Assembly (NCBI GenBank): GCA_905250025.1
Contig: CAJNOJ010000028.1
Span: 248,001-312,000, forward strand
DNA from: Adineta ricciae
Lineage: Eukaryota > Rotifera > Eurotatoria > Adinetida > Adinetidae
DNA: 64,000 nucleotides
Reading direction: 5' to 3'
Part shown: piece after piece, positions 36,450 through 49,036 of the stretch
Position numbering within the stretch: position 1 is the stretch's first letter
How the letters are laid out: every line of letters begins with the position of its first letter
The notes under the pieces: model-generated
What the model was told of the DNA's origin: nothing
Database searches by the model: none
What the model saw: only the letters and a program-made list of their open reading frames with translations
Made by a program: the position numbers and the translations under genes

Positions 36450-37338
36450 TAGACAATGTATACACCGAGGAAATTCATGAATAGATTATCTATAATACAA
36501 AAAAAATCAACGAATTTTTTCGAAGAGTGCTCATTTCATTCAACAGATTATTTTTCAAAAAGAAGCAAAGAAATAATACTGAAATAAATAAACAAGAATC
36601 ATTTAACATCATATTACACACATCTACTTCGTTTTTACTTTACTATTAGTATCGTTCACAATTGGTTAGTTGATTTGTTCATTCAGCTTGATACTAGGGT
36701 GAACAAACTCAAAACTGGTGTACCGTTTTATATCAACAGAAAAGCTCGTTTTCTACTTTTTTTCGAGCATTCTAACTAATTCTTTGAGAATGATATTGAC
36801 TTTCCGTGCATATGAGCGACATCTGTCTGCCTGTCTGACAAAGGTGTATATAGTATTACCGCAATACTGATTCAAAACAACACTATTCAACTTGAATATA
36901 CTTGTTGTCATTTGATTCTATAGATGAGAATATCTGTCTTCGTTATATATTGGATTCAACACCATCAGTGAATTTGTTACTAACAACTTTTTTTATTAAT
37001 TACTTTTCGTTATCAAAATATCAAATATTTTTTATATTATCAAGTATGACATGGGCGATAAATTAGCAAGGACAGCGATTATATCAATTATTGAATTTAC
37101 CTCTAATTATCATCATATTCAATCATCAAGCATGATGTTTTCTATTCATGGACATACGCTAGACAAAATAGAACAGATTTCGACATTGAAATCATGTGTA
37201 TTAGCACAATATGCGTCTTCTTCTTTTCTTCAAACAATTACAAGGAAAAATGATCAATTATTGATTGCATCTAATTATCTATTAGAGAACTAAATCGAAA
37301 AGAAACATAACTAAGCATTTAATATGCACCATTAGCAT
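36450..37338. other. Intergenic
   Basis: Upstream of the KEN-box protein and 3' flank of the secreted protein. An 80-codon plus-strand frame at 37051-37293 has no motif and is not called. Confidence 0.45.
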
Positions 37339-37828
37339 TCACAGATCTCTTTTGTCTGCTAATTGTTCATCTTCGAATCGTGCTTTCGGCTTCTGACGCA
37401 GCGCGTTACGATGTTCCGATCGCGTTAACTCGATATGTTCTTCGATTTCTTCTTCAGTATTACCTATAAGTACCAATGATTCGAAACTACATTTATACAC
37501 AGAGATTTGTTTACCTGCGCGACATTCTTCATCGCATTCTTCTTTACGACTGGACGGACATTTCATCCGTTGAATGCATTTATCGTATGACAAAAAATTG
37601 TTTGCATTTGATGACGAGTATACTAGATGATATGAATCATTTGTTTCTGTCATTGAATGATTAGATAAACCTACCGTGTGGTATATCTTTGTTAGACCGT
37701 TTTATGTGGGTTTGGCCGAGTTTGTCTAATTGTTTCAGGGGTTTGCCTAACGATTGAGTTTGTACATGTTGAAATAAGTAGAAAACAAAAATGATCAATA
37801 TCAATGAATGTCGCTCTACGACGTCAAC
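37339..37828 (-). CDS. Small secreted four-cysteine protein, start exon not found
   Basis: Three exons join in phase: from an acceptor at 37828 (tttctatttag), through a roughly 52-bp intron ending catctag, then a roughly 50-bp intron ending cttatag, to the stop at 37339. The first exon has a hydrophobic core (SLILIIFVFYLFQ) followed by QTQSLGKPL, as in a signal peptide. Next come a KR site (HIKRSNKD), a Cys block with spacing C-x5-C-x7-C-x3-C (CIQRMKC ... CDEEC), and an acidic then basic C-terminal helix-like region ending EQLADKRDL. No ATG lies in the first exon, so a start exon upstream is missing. It could be a peptide precursor or a small inhibitor. Confidence 0.5.
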
Positions 37829-38477
37829 CTAAATAGAAAAACAGATGGATGTGATAATTAGAAAGCAAGTTTGTAGTTTTCAATTGAATAAGCCTTTTCT
37901 TTGTTCATATTTGCGTTACATCTCTCCGATAATTTACGTTTTTTGTCTTTTATTGTGTATGAAGATAAGTTCAGTGAATAATCGTGTAGACATCTGAACG
38001 CTTTAAAGCGGAACGCCAAACAGATTAACGACGTGCGCAATATATCACATATGTACAAGCGCGCATCTAGTGACACGCGCTGTATCTACTTTTTTTTTCT
38101 TAGCGTCCCTCGTTCCCTTTCTCCTCTTCTCGCTCTACCTCTCTTTTCCTCGTTCGAATGTTGTTGAACAACATCGGCGAGACGCAGTGAGTTAGAAACG
38201 AATGATAATAGTAAAAATAATACATCGTGTTCTCTTTTTTCTTCTTTCTTCCTCTCTCAATTTCTCTATCTCTCTTCTATTCTTCATCATTTACATGCAA
38301 AATATCCCGCAAAGGGATGTATCGTACATTTACCGTGAAAACAAGCGTTACGGACGAATATTATTAAAATTAGACGTACAAGGATGTTTGGAAGAGCAAG
38401 GATTGAGTAAAGAAAGGTCGACCTGCAGAATCAAAAACGCTTCTTTCTTGTGGCTATAAGTTTTTTCCAGAAATCAA
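37829..38477. other. Divergent upstream region
   Basis: Lies between the secreted four-Cys gene (-) and the DnaJ gene (+). A pyrimidine-rich stretch spans about 38090-38290. gtttttttccag just before the DnaJ ATG looks like a 3' splice site, so a 5' leader exon or trans-spliced leader is possible. Confidence 0.5.
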
Positions 38478-39991
38478 ATGGGCAGCAAAGATTATTATAT
38501 CATCTTAGGTGTCCATCAATTGGCAAGTGATGATGAAATCAAACGTGCGTATAAACAAAAAGCACTCAAGCATCATCCAGACAAAAATCGTGGTGATGTG
38601 GACGCCGAAAGAAAATTCATGGATATCAGTGAAGCATATGAAATCTTATCTGATCCATATAAACGTTCTCTATATGACCGATTTGGTTCCGAAGAATTAC
38701 GAAACTATTTAGGAACAGATCCTCGTACACATTTTCGTTCGACCGGTAATACTCAATCAGAATATGGTGCTGATCCTAATAACAACGAATATGCTTATGA
38801 CTCGTACAATAATTATTTCGTACGTTATAAAGATCCTACGACTTTCTATGATCTCTATGTTACCTTAGAAGAGGTGAATAAGGGGGCAACGAGAAAAATG
38901 AAAATCACACGCAAACGATTCAATGCTGAACTTAATACAACCGTACGCGATGAAAAATTACTGGAAATTCAAATCAAACCAGGCTGGAAAGAGGGTATAG
39001 GAGAAAGAAAAAAAAAAGAAGAGCCTTCAGATGAATATGATTCTGTTATTTTCTAGGTACGAAAATTACATTTGAAGGTGAAGGCGATGAAGGTGATGAA
39101 AATACTATTGCAGGTGATATTGTATTTATTATTCGTGATAAACCCCATCCAATATTTGAACGTTCGAATTCCGATTTGATTTATCGAGTTAAACTCAATA
39201 TAAAACAAGCTCTTCTCGGAACATTGATTGTGATTCCATTTCTCGATACGAATAAAGCACCATATCAGTTACGTTCCCATCAAGAGATTATCACACCACA
39301 AACGGAGAAACGTTTTCTCAATGAAGGCTTACCCTATCCGAAAGATCCATCGAGACGTGGAGACCTAATTGTTAAGTTTGATATTCTTTTCCCGAAAGTA
39401 CTTAGTAATGAACAGCGTACTCTTATCGATTGTTGTTTTTCAAATTCGATTGACTCCTATCTTCCACATAATTCGGTGCTTCATACGACCATTATCGAGC
39501 AAACGCAACAGCAACAGCAGCAATCACAAGCTCCACCAACTCCCTCTCAACCATCCGCGCCTCCACCACCACAAATGCAGCAACAACAACAGTCAAATGC
39601 ACAATCGCACCACCATCTACATCCTGGCCAACAGCAGCAGCAGCAACAACAACAACAACAACAACAACAACAGTCGACAACGATACAACAGCCACAAGTG
39701 TCTCCTTCACAACCACGAACAGGTCCTAGTTATCCTCCAACATCACCTCTAAAACATTCAGCTGTTCCGCCCAACAATTCTACTTCAACTGGTTCGAACA
39801 GTTCGAGTAATCAGTATCAAAAAGTCTTCAATCGTTATGTGAATCGTAATGGGCATCAGAAGTCGCCCAGTTCGCCAATAAAGAACCCAAATAAAATCAA
39901 AATCTCACCCGTACGTGCGTCAGTGCCGGTTCCTCCACCAGCACCACCTTCTTCACCTGCCACGGTATACGCCAATGAAACTGTCTTTTAA
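38478..39991 (+). CDS. DnaJ/Hsp40 type II co-chaperone with poly-Q tail
   Basis: Stimulates Hsp70 ATPase. Two exons: from 38478 to about 38995 and from about 39056 to 39991, with an intron GAGG|gtatag...ttctag in phase (giving [18 protein letters not shown]). N-terminal J domain residues 1-70 with HPD at 33-35. Then a short linker, no zinc-finger region, and the two beta-sandwich C-terminal domains of DNAJB proteins ([52 protein letters not shown]). After the normal family end there is a long extra tail: Gln/Pro-rich, with a run of (CAG/CAA) codons at about 39630-39671, then a Ser/Pro/Asn-rich part. The tail is unusual for DNAJB1/4/5. Stop TAA at 39989-39991; AATAAA-like at about 40106. Confidence 0.9.
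39631..39672 (+). repeat. CAG/CAA microsatellite coding for Gln
   Basis: About 14 consecutive Gln codons, mostly CAG then CAA, inside the DnaJ tail. Confidence 0.9.
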
Positions 39992-40700
39992 ATTTTCCTA
40001 TTTTCGCCCCTCATAGTGTTTCTCTTTCTTTTCGAGCAGAAAATCTTGAGTTCTACTTGTTTTTCTACCATGTCTTTTCTATTTGTAATGATCAAAGTAG
40101 CGAAATTCTTTTCAATAAAAATCAAACTTTGTCTTTTTAATTCTTTCACCTGTGAGGTACGATCGACGAGCGGAAGCTTCTCGTTTATAAGCTTGTTTCC
40201 ATAATTAAATCACTCGAGAAAAAAATTGGCATATAACTTACCATGGCGCGTCTGTTAATTCGCTGAGACATAACAACAAAATAATGGATTGATTCTACAT
40301 ATCCCGTCGCGTTTCCGTCCTTCTCATAGAACGACTGATAGTTTATATGAGAAGGCATAGATCTCTGTCGAGATATATTTAGACTTCTAATAATCAATCA
40401 TGACACCACCGAACGAGGCGTTCTGCACAAGATTACACAAATAATTAGTTCAAGATGATACGAACATGAGATAAAAATAAATCGTAGATAGAAATTAAGA
40501 ACTTTTATTGTCATCGAATCTCTCGTTTTTGTGGCGTACCTACTTGTCTTCAAGAAAGAAAACTGTGTCAATTAGTAACGACATCTATCAGAAGTTGAAA
40601 GGCGTAAGAAATGGTCTAATGGCTGAATGAATTGCAGTATTAAGCAGGAAAATAGGAAAAATTTTCTTTGCTTATTAACTCATTCTTTTTGTGTTCTTAG
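39992..40700. other. Intergenic or THOC2 leader
   Basis: 3' flank of the DnaJ gene, then the THOC2 leader. A strong pyrimidine tract and acceptor end at 40700 (tgtgttcttag), so at least one THOC2 5' exon lies here; an exon near 40551-40608 ending before gtaaga is possible but its phase does not match. Confidence 0.4.
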
Positions 40701-43700
40701 TCGGTTGATCGAATCATGGTCGAACTGGGAACTAATCGATCAATCGATATTTCCAATACCGTCAATACATCAATCAGCAATTGGGCGTCTGATGGACGAG
40801 CTGAATTGTACAGAAAACCCTTTCTTTTGTGTTTTATCCTTTTATTTACTTGTTTGTTCCATCTTTTTTAGTACTCAACTGTACAAACAATTACTTGATG
40901 ATAGTAAAAACCCATTTGAAGCTGAATTAGGTAAATGAACATTAAACAATCGAATTGCCTCTTTGTAATATCGAAAACAACATATTTTGTCTTTTAGCAT
41001 TGAAACAATTGCTTGTTTCTTTGTGCAAATCATGTTTACAAGGCAGTCAATCAGTCGAAACGATCATTCGAATCCTCACTGAACTTCAAGTATAGTTTCT
41101 TCACATTTCTTGATGGGCGATTTTGACGGGATGATTATCTTTAGGAAATTGTCAGTACTCCATCGATGATCGGTGATCATCTCGCGGATATTCTGGCCAC
41201 ACTTGGTTCGTTTTACTTCTAGAAATCATTGCGGAAAATTTCTATTTGATAAATATTTAGACGTCGAGTTATTTCCGAATGATGAAACAACATCAAAAGA
41301 AACGTACAAGCAAAGATTTTTCCAACTGATCAACAATTCAGAGGTATGAAAGGACAAGTCGAACTGACTATCCTCGATGACTTTTCTCGAATCGGTTTCA
41401 CTTTACACCCGTTGATGTTCTGTTTTCTTTAGCATATTATCTCCACCACATTATTAATGGAACGTCTGGAAATCGAAACGTTAGAATATCTGGATTTAAT
41501 TGTTAGCCGCGAACAATTCAATCAGAAATACGTTCGCATTAAAACTCGGCTTTAGTAAATGACTACGACAACGAAGATTTCACGCGTTATGTTTCTACTC
41601 ATTTTTAGTTATAAGCAACAGAAATTCAATTTATTCCGTGAAGAAAGTGAAGGCTTTGCTAAGGCAATTACGGAATTAAATCAAAATTTTACCGTAACAA
41701 AATTAACAGCCGAACTATTATATGATCGTTTAATGGCTTTAATTGGATATTTTGATATCGATCCGAATCGCATGCTTGACTTAGTTATTGAATCATTTGA
41801 GTGCCATGTGGAACATTCGAAAATCTATGTCAGTCTGTTATATTTACTTCATTTCGATAAAATTACACTGTGCCAATTGATTGGCTTCAAGTTTCAGCAA
41901 TATCAAGTAGATAAATCATTGTATAGACATAAAAGGTCTTTATTCTTTTCGTTTAGTTACACGATGAGACACCTGATTCACTTTATCTATTAGCAGCACA
42001 ACTTGTTGCAAATGATTTGATCGAACTTGACGATTTGTTACCACATGTAAACAACAAAAGACATTTTCTCTCGCATATCTTCATTCATATCTTCTCATTT
42101 TAGTTCTATCCACTCCTGACCGATTTTGCTGATAGTTACACTAAAGAAGTTGAAACTGCTCGCACGTCCAAGAGAGGATTAGCATCATTAATGAACGATG
42201 CAAACAACAGATCCAAAGATTCCAGTACATTGGTAAATCTGTGCTTTCTTTTATTCAAAACAATCCACTGATGATTGCGTTTTAGAAAACAAACAATCAA
42301 CTGGTACACTTCATTCAAGCATTGGTATCTATCGGTGATTTGGAGCACACGTTGTATTTATTTGATAATTTGCCACGATGGTCATGCACATCTTATCGGG
42401 AAATTAATGGGCTTTTAACAAAAATTATTGCCTATATCATCGATCCATTTTATAAAAAGTAAAGAAGGCCATGTGAATTTCGTTTCAAAGCAATGTTCGT
42501 CTTTTTCTTTGAAGTAATTCGGAACTCCATGCGTGTTTTCTCCAATATGAGTTGAAACATCCATTGAATCAAGCGATTTGTCCACGAGATTTGCAATCGA
42601 TCACAACATGGAATGAATTTCGAACAAAGATCTGTCCTCTCCTGTTACACCTCGGTGCTTATTGTCAAGATCGTCTTCTTTTTGTGAAATTAACACGTTT
42701 GTGCACAAATGTGATCAAGAAAGCTGTTGATAGCTCCGATGAACTCAAAGAAGATGTTCTCCTCCTCATTGACGAAGTTCTCTTGCCCAGTCTTTCACTG
42801 TTAGATGTCAATGGCTGTTTAGCCATTGAATTATGGTTGTTGATCAAATTATTTCCGTATGATATTCGTTATGGACTTTACGAACGATGGCACGAAGAAA
42901 CTTACCGAAAAACACCACAGCTGATTCATATGAAACACGAAGTTGCGGACAAAAGTCGAGCTATTCTCAAGTAGGATGCTCGAATCGAATCCTGATCATG
43001 AAAAAAACCTTTTTTTCTTTCTCTTAGACGTATTACGAAAGACAATGTGAAAACATACAGTCGTCAAATTGCAAAAATGACACATAACAATCCCATCATC
43101 ATTCTCGCCGTCGTAAGTTGTTTTCCTAATCTACTTTACCTAGTTTCACCTTTAAATCTGAATTTTAGATCATCGATCAAATCCAACGATTTGATAATTT
43201 TATCACTGTAATCAATGACGCGCTGAAATATCTTTCACCCTTAGCATTCGATGTTGTTTGCTACACGATTTTACATGCACTAACAACACCCGTGTCAGCA
43301 GCAGCGGCAGCAGCTTGTATTGACGGTAAAATGAGTCGTGAAAATGCGGCTCCCGCCCAATGGTTTCAAAACATATGTGTTCTCTCGGCAAATGTTTTTA
43401 AAAAATATCCCATTGACTTCACATCGATACTTTATTACGTGTACGATCAATTGCGACTAGAGAAGACATGTGATTTATACTTATTACGCGAGATTATAAC
43501 GAAAATGAGCGGAATTGAAGTATCGTCGACACTTACACGTGAACAATTGGAAGCAGCTTCCGGTGGGGAATTACTACGAAGTGAAGCGGGACAGTTTACT
43601 GCAGCGAGAAATGTTAAGAAATCGTCGATACGTTTGAAAGAAGCTCTTTTGGATAATCATTTGTATTTGCCATTATCGATTATTATCGCTCAACAACGTA

Positions 43701-46700
43701 ATTGCATTGTGTTCAAGTTCGGTGCACAAAGAATTGAACATTTGAAGTTGATCGGTAGCCTTTATGATCAAGTTCGTTGTTGAAGAATGAAAGGCGACTG
43801 TTTTATTGGGTTCTTTACATTGATTTCTAGTGTCAAGATACAATGGTTCAATTTTTTACATTTTTGTCAAATGTTTTAACAACCGAAAACTTTCATCATC
43901 AATTTCCATCCATCGATGACCTTGTTCTGGGATTTCATTTACAAGTCGATGCAGCTTTTCAAATTTCAAGACCTTTGTTCAATGTTAACATTCAAGTAAA
44001 ATCAGACTTGATTTGATTTGCGCTTAGAAGTACCGTGAACTCTTTTTTCAGGCCAAATTCGATGAACTACGAGCAGTAGCGACGAAATCACCAGATGAAA
44101 ACGCCTTGGTAATTAATCCTGATCAAATTAAGTACGGAAAATTTCATTTCATTTATATTTAGGCACAAATCTACATCGATGCAGTTACGGAGGTGATGTC
44201 ACCAGTTCTTGCTTTTGTCAAAACTCTTCATGCACAACGAACATGGGATGAAATGACGTATGTGAAAGTTTACTATTGCATACTCACTTGTTTAGTTCGG
44301 AATTTTCAGACCACAGTTTTATTTGACATTTTGGTCGTTATCTCTATCGGATTTACAAGTTCCTGAACCAACATATATACGATGTATCCAAGCCCTTGAA
44401 CTGGAAAAGACAAAGATCGATGAAAGAGAATTGGTTTGTTTCGAAATTGAAGCGAAATGTGATTGTGATATTTACCGTTATACGTTCTCTTTCTTTATTG
44501 TAGACTACGGGAAAGAAACGAAAGGAGAAGGAGAAGAATCAAATCATCATTAATAAACTCCATGAAGAATTAGCTGTCCAAAAGAAACATAAAGAACGAG
44601 TACGCGCTCGACTGGAAAAAGAACGTGATAATTGGTTTAGGATCAGTACGTAATCTTTGCTTCACAAGTCCATCATCTCCTCAATCACCTTGATCATTTA
44701 GGCAGCAAAACAAAAGTCGAAACTGTTACTGAATTTCTGCAATTGTGTATTTTTCCTCGATGTTTATTGAGTGAAATCGATGCAGTTTACTGTGCATATT
44801 TCATTCGTACGATCCACGATTTAGCTACGCCTAATTTCAGCACAATTATTTGTTACGATCGACTATTTTCGGATATCTCCTATTCACTGGCATCATGCTC
44901 AGAAAATGAAGCCATTCGCTATGGCAGATTTCTTCAATCATTATTAGACACTGTAATGAGTTGGCATGGCAATCGACAAGTATTCGAGCAGGTAATTATC
45001 GATTATTTAGACCAAAATTTCTACGATCTACTTCAATACTGTTCATTCTTTGCTTAGGATTGCGCGAAACATCCAGGTTTTCTTACTGTTTTTCGTAATG
45101 CTGGTAGCGCAACGGCGAAAACAGGCAGCGCAGTGCAAGTACCTGAACAGCTTGACTACGATAACTATCGTCATGTATGTCACAAGTGGCATTACAAATT
45201 GACGAAAAGCTTTATTTCTTGTCTGGAATCCAACGATTATGTTCAAATACGCAATGCACTACAAGTTCTCACTGTTCTCCTGCCTATATATCCAAAAATA
45301 GCGGCATTCTACACGGCAGTGGAACGACGCATTAAAACGATATGTGCAGCAGAGAAAGATCGCCGTCATGACTTGTTTGCTCTAGCCAAATCTTACAGTG
45401 GTCGTTTAGCGCGTAAACACGGTGATATGATTGAAGCCAGTCAGTTTCATACAGTTCCAGAACGATCAGCATCATCGTCGACGAGTAGTAGTATTAATAA
45501 TAGTAATCCTGGTACGAAAATGAATTCTCTCCTTCCACCGTCCGACGGTGATGCAGCTAATGTTAATGATCATCCTATTTTATCAGATTCTCAATCATCC
45601 CAATCATCAACAACTCGTTCGACCAAGAAAGATTTAGCTAACACTAGCAGTACAACGAGTAAATATCCACACATTCGGCGAACTGTTTCTCATTTACAAA
45701 CTTAATTTGTCTTTCTCCAGCGCGACCAGCAAGTGATCGAGCAGGAAATACAGCTGGATCGAGTAACATATCGACAACAGCACCGAAATCATCATCGCCA
45801 ACACCGTCATCACAAACAGCAACACCAATTCCGGCTACTTCAACGACAAATCGATCAGCAGTTGTAACGAGTACTGGTATGATGCAATATTGCCATCGGT
45901 GCTCCATCCAATATGGTTCTAATTCTCTGTATGTCTACGTGTAGAACCATCTACTAGCCGAATTAAATCGGATTCGGTGGTTAACAGCAGCGGTAGTGCT
46001 ACGAATACAGCATCGAGCACATCATCGAAAACCAATCGAACAGCACATGGTCCATCACTGCCTCCTTCGACGCCAATTTCAAAATCTCAAGTATCATCGA
46101 CAACACAAATCAAAAGCGAGCTCAATGAATCATCAACTGGCGGCGGACGAATGATCAAATTGTCGAGTAATGGAAATGATCGTCGCGAATCACCTCCTAC
46201 GTCAACAACACGCATAAGTCCACCGACCAGTAAAAAAGAGTCATCATCGAATGACAAGTAAATACCAATTAAAACTAAAACAATCATCTTGATATTATAC
46301 GTCTCTATTTTATAGACGCAATCCTTCATCATCTGCGAATGAACAACAGTTGTCATCAACTAAAACGTCTGCTTCACCAAGCTCACGCACTACTTCGTCG
46401 CGCACTGTGACAACATCCTCGCGCAATAATGTTTCATCTGCCAGTGGCAATGACGATTTAATTATAAAGTAAGATAAATATTTTTTTTCTATTATGAACT
46501 CATGTTCTATCCCGTATTTTTTTCCTGTAGATCGGAACAAACGGCGACGAATGGAGCGAATAGTTCGTCATCGAAGAATGCACGTGCAGAATCAATTCAT
46601 GACAATGGTGGAATTGATCATTTTTTCTCATTTACTTTTACTTACTAGCGTTTTTATTTTTTTTCTCTTTTAGCACCAGTAGGAAAACGATCACGTGGAA

Positions 46701-47385
46701 CTTCTTCCAAGGTAAGATTTCGGAAATAGACAGTCAAGACTTGCTTGATAAATATGTAACTGCTTTCTGATGAAATTCCTGTCGATTTTAGGGTGATCAT
46801 AGTGCAACGTCATTCCATACAGATGGATCACGCAACGGTAGTTCGCGCAGTGCACAGCGTGAACATAAACACGTATGTAATTTCGATGAAATTCCTATTT
46901 ATCTTATTCTATCATCTTTAGGAATCGAGCAAACGCGCACGATCGTCAACACCTGACAAACAATCATCGAATGGTAGTAGTAGTTCAAGTCGTCGATTGA
47001 ATCAAACTGCTGAATCTGCTCTATCAACAACACCTGTTCACCAAGATACGGACAACTATAGTGGATCTGGTATAGTCGATGTCTCCCCATCTAGTTCATC
47101 AACAAAACGAATTAAAACAAATGACATCGTTTCCAACGGACGATCATCACGAAAAGTATGGAGAAAGACTCAAACCGCATGATCATGCCATGAAACTTGT
47201 TTCTTATGCTTAGGAGACACGCGAAGATCGACATACGAGTTCGTCATCTTCACATCGCATACCTTCATCATCTTCGTCTCGCAGTGAACGTCGAGAAAAA
47301 CAGTAAGTATACCGTGTCTATTTATAGTTAACGAGAAAAACGGATTTCTTATAATTCTAGTCACTCCAGTAAAGAAACAAAATAA
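40701..47385 (+). CDS. THOC2: THO complex subunit 2
   Basis: Scaffold subunit of the THO/TREX complex, which couples transcription to mRNA packaging and export. Many small exons follow the animal THOC2 order: [18 protein letters not shown] (near 41610), DPNRMLD, FKFQQYQ (near 41890), [19 protein letters not shown] (near 42780), [14 protein letters not shown] (near 43030), [19 protein letters not shown] (near 43400), [24 protein letters not shown] (near 43670), [13 protein letters not shown] (near 44325), [15 protein letters not shown] (near 44745), [20 protein letters not shown] (near 45190), [15 protein letters not shown] (near 45380). After about 45450 it becomes a long Ser/Thr/Lys-rich disordered tail in several exons, ending HHSSKETK with the stop at 47383-47385. 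The N-terminal exons (before about 40880) are not settled: the first intron near 40810-40870 could not be phased. Confidence 0.93.
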
Positions 47386-47945
47386 TGAACAACACTTATG
47401 TCTTTTTTTTTCTACTTCGGTCTACTTTTGTTTCTCTTCTCTTCAATTTACTTTTGGCTTTTGTCCAGGAAAAAACACTACAAAAAAAAACTAAATAAAT
47501 TTTTTGTGTATTTGTCTGTGTGACGAACAATTGGTATAAATACCTGGCAACTGAAATCAAGAAAACACTCTCCTCACTAATTTTCGTTTTTCTTCTCTCG
47601 ATTTTGTATATTCTATATAACTTTGTGTACGTATGTCTGTGCATGTTTATTGATGATACAGAAGGCAGTTGTTATTTTTCTCCTTTTGATTGCAATTAGC
47701 TTGCTTTGTGATCTTGCCATGATGCTAATTGACTGGCCAAAACACAATAAAGCAGAAATGCTTCTCATAATGAGCATCGGAAGCAAAAGAGAAGAAATCG
47801 TCTGTTCGCAGCGAACTAAAGTTATCTAGTTATTTCTAAGTAATAGAATGAGTTGATAGGTTTACAAGAGACAAAAGCGAACGAAACGATTACAAATATC
47901 ATAAAATGGTGGAAAGAAACGCAATGGAATGTGATGTATGTCTGG
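47386..47945. other. Converging 3' ends
   Basis: Between the THOC2 stop and the stop of the minus-strand acidic protein. Pyrimidine-rich with several A runs; no gene seen. Confidence 0.5.
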
Positions 47946-48416
47946 TCAAACGTCGACAGTCGCACTTAGCTCTTTGGTTTCGACGGGAGGAGTATCATTG
48001 AGTTCATGTATTTTCATTTTCTTGGTTTGTTCATTCGAACTTGAAGCTTGATCGTCTTCATCTTCATCTTCTAATTCACGTTTTTTGTTAGTGACACTCT
48101 CGGAACTGCTAACAACAGTTTCATTATCTTCTTGTTTTTCACTCCCATTCACTTCTTTGCCAGGCACATCAACTTGACCCGGCGAGACACTTTGAGATAC
48201 ATTAACTTCAATTTCAGTGCTGTCATCTTGTTCTCCGGCTGGTTTCGGCGTTGTCGACGGTACTACTTCGTCGTCGTCATCATCATCTTCTTCTTCCGCT
48301 TCATTATTTGCGGCTTTCGTCTTCTTCAAGATATCATCCGTTTCTTGATCAATGGTATTTTTTGCTTCTTCACAAAGTTGTTCTTGATGTTCGACAGCAA
48401 CGTTACCGTTTTCCAT
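47946..48416 (-). CDS. Acidic disordered nuclear protein, copy 1
   Basis: A single coding exon of 156 residues. Very rich in Glu and Asp (EAEEEDDDDDDEVV), Ser and Lys, with no hydrophobic core. Basic patches TNKKRELEDEDEDD and TKKMKIHELND look like nuclear signals. A 5'-UTR intron lies at about 48430-48478 (donor gtaagt, acceptor cgtctag). Composition resembles prothymosin-type acidic proteins, but no homology is claimed. It shares pattern and position with the plus-strand gene at 49037: an acidic body, then KKR[E/D], then TxxxKKxKI. Confidence 0.7.
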   Translation of the reverse strand: MENGNVAVEHQEQLCEEAKNTIDQETDDILKKTKAANNEAEEEDDDDDDEVVPSTTPKPAGEQDDSTEIEVNVSQSVSPGQVDVPGKEVNGSEKQEDNETVVSSSESVTNKKRELEDEDEDDQASSSNEQTKKMKIHELNDTPPVETKELSATVDV

Positions 48417-49036
48417 GTCTTGTAAATTCTAGACGATTCTCAAACAACAGCTCGGTGAAATCATTTCTAACTTACTCGAAATATAATTGAATATTTTGTT
48501 TGGTTTGAACTGACCGATAGACTGATTGAATGAACAGAGAAAGCGACACAACATACTTCACATATATGTTATATGTAACGCATGAACAACCAATTAGACA
48601 AGGTGATGTGACAGAACATTATCTAGCCATGAAACATCATATCTTACTGTAGTGCATATTTCTATCGGAAGATAATTATTAGCGAGACGAAAGATGGCGA
48701 TGTTCTTCAGTGGTAGAATTCTATGGCATATACTCAAAATTAAGATGATATGTCGAGATGCCATTACATTAATACTTAATAAAATTTTATCCTGAAGATT
48801 ATTAATTCTACAAGACATAAGAAGGCGCCTGGAATCTATAGAAATAATTTGTATGAGAAAAAAAAATAATAGAAAGTTTATTGATTGGTACAATCATTCA
48901 ACCAATGACAAAACAATGGAAATTTACATATATAAATAGGGACCTGCACATTCTCTTTCTTCCTTGTCACACGAAGAATATCTATAGATAGATCTGTCAG
49001 AACGAGAGAAAAACAGCAGCAGAATAAGAAGAAGTC
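48417..49036. promoter_or_regulatory. Shared divergent promoter region
   Basis: About 620 bp between two head-to-head acidic genes. Toward the plus gene there is CCAAT at 48902-48906 and a consensus TATA box TATAAATA at 48931-48938, about 100 bp before the ATG at 49037. Toward the minus gene there is an inverted CCAAT near 48590 and an AT-rich TATA-like stretch near 48560-48580. Confidence 0.6.

Noticed and set aside
37051-37293. 80-codon plus-strand frame
   Set aside because: No motif, no splice context, no promoter that stands out; expected by chance in AT-rich DNA.
38202-38459. 85-codon frame upstream of DnaJ
   Set aside because: Hydrophobic low-complexity reading from a pyrimidine tract; ends before a likely splice acceptor, so taken as leader.
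48594-48893. 99-codon minus frame inside the divergent promoter
   Set aside because: Low-complexity hydrophobic reading across promoter elements; overlaps the CCAAT/TATA region.
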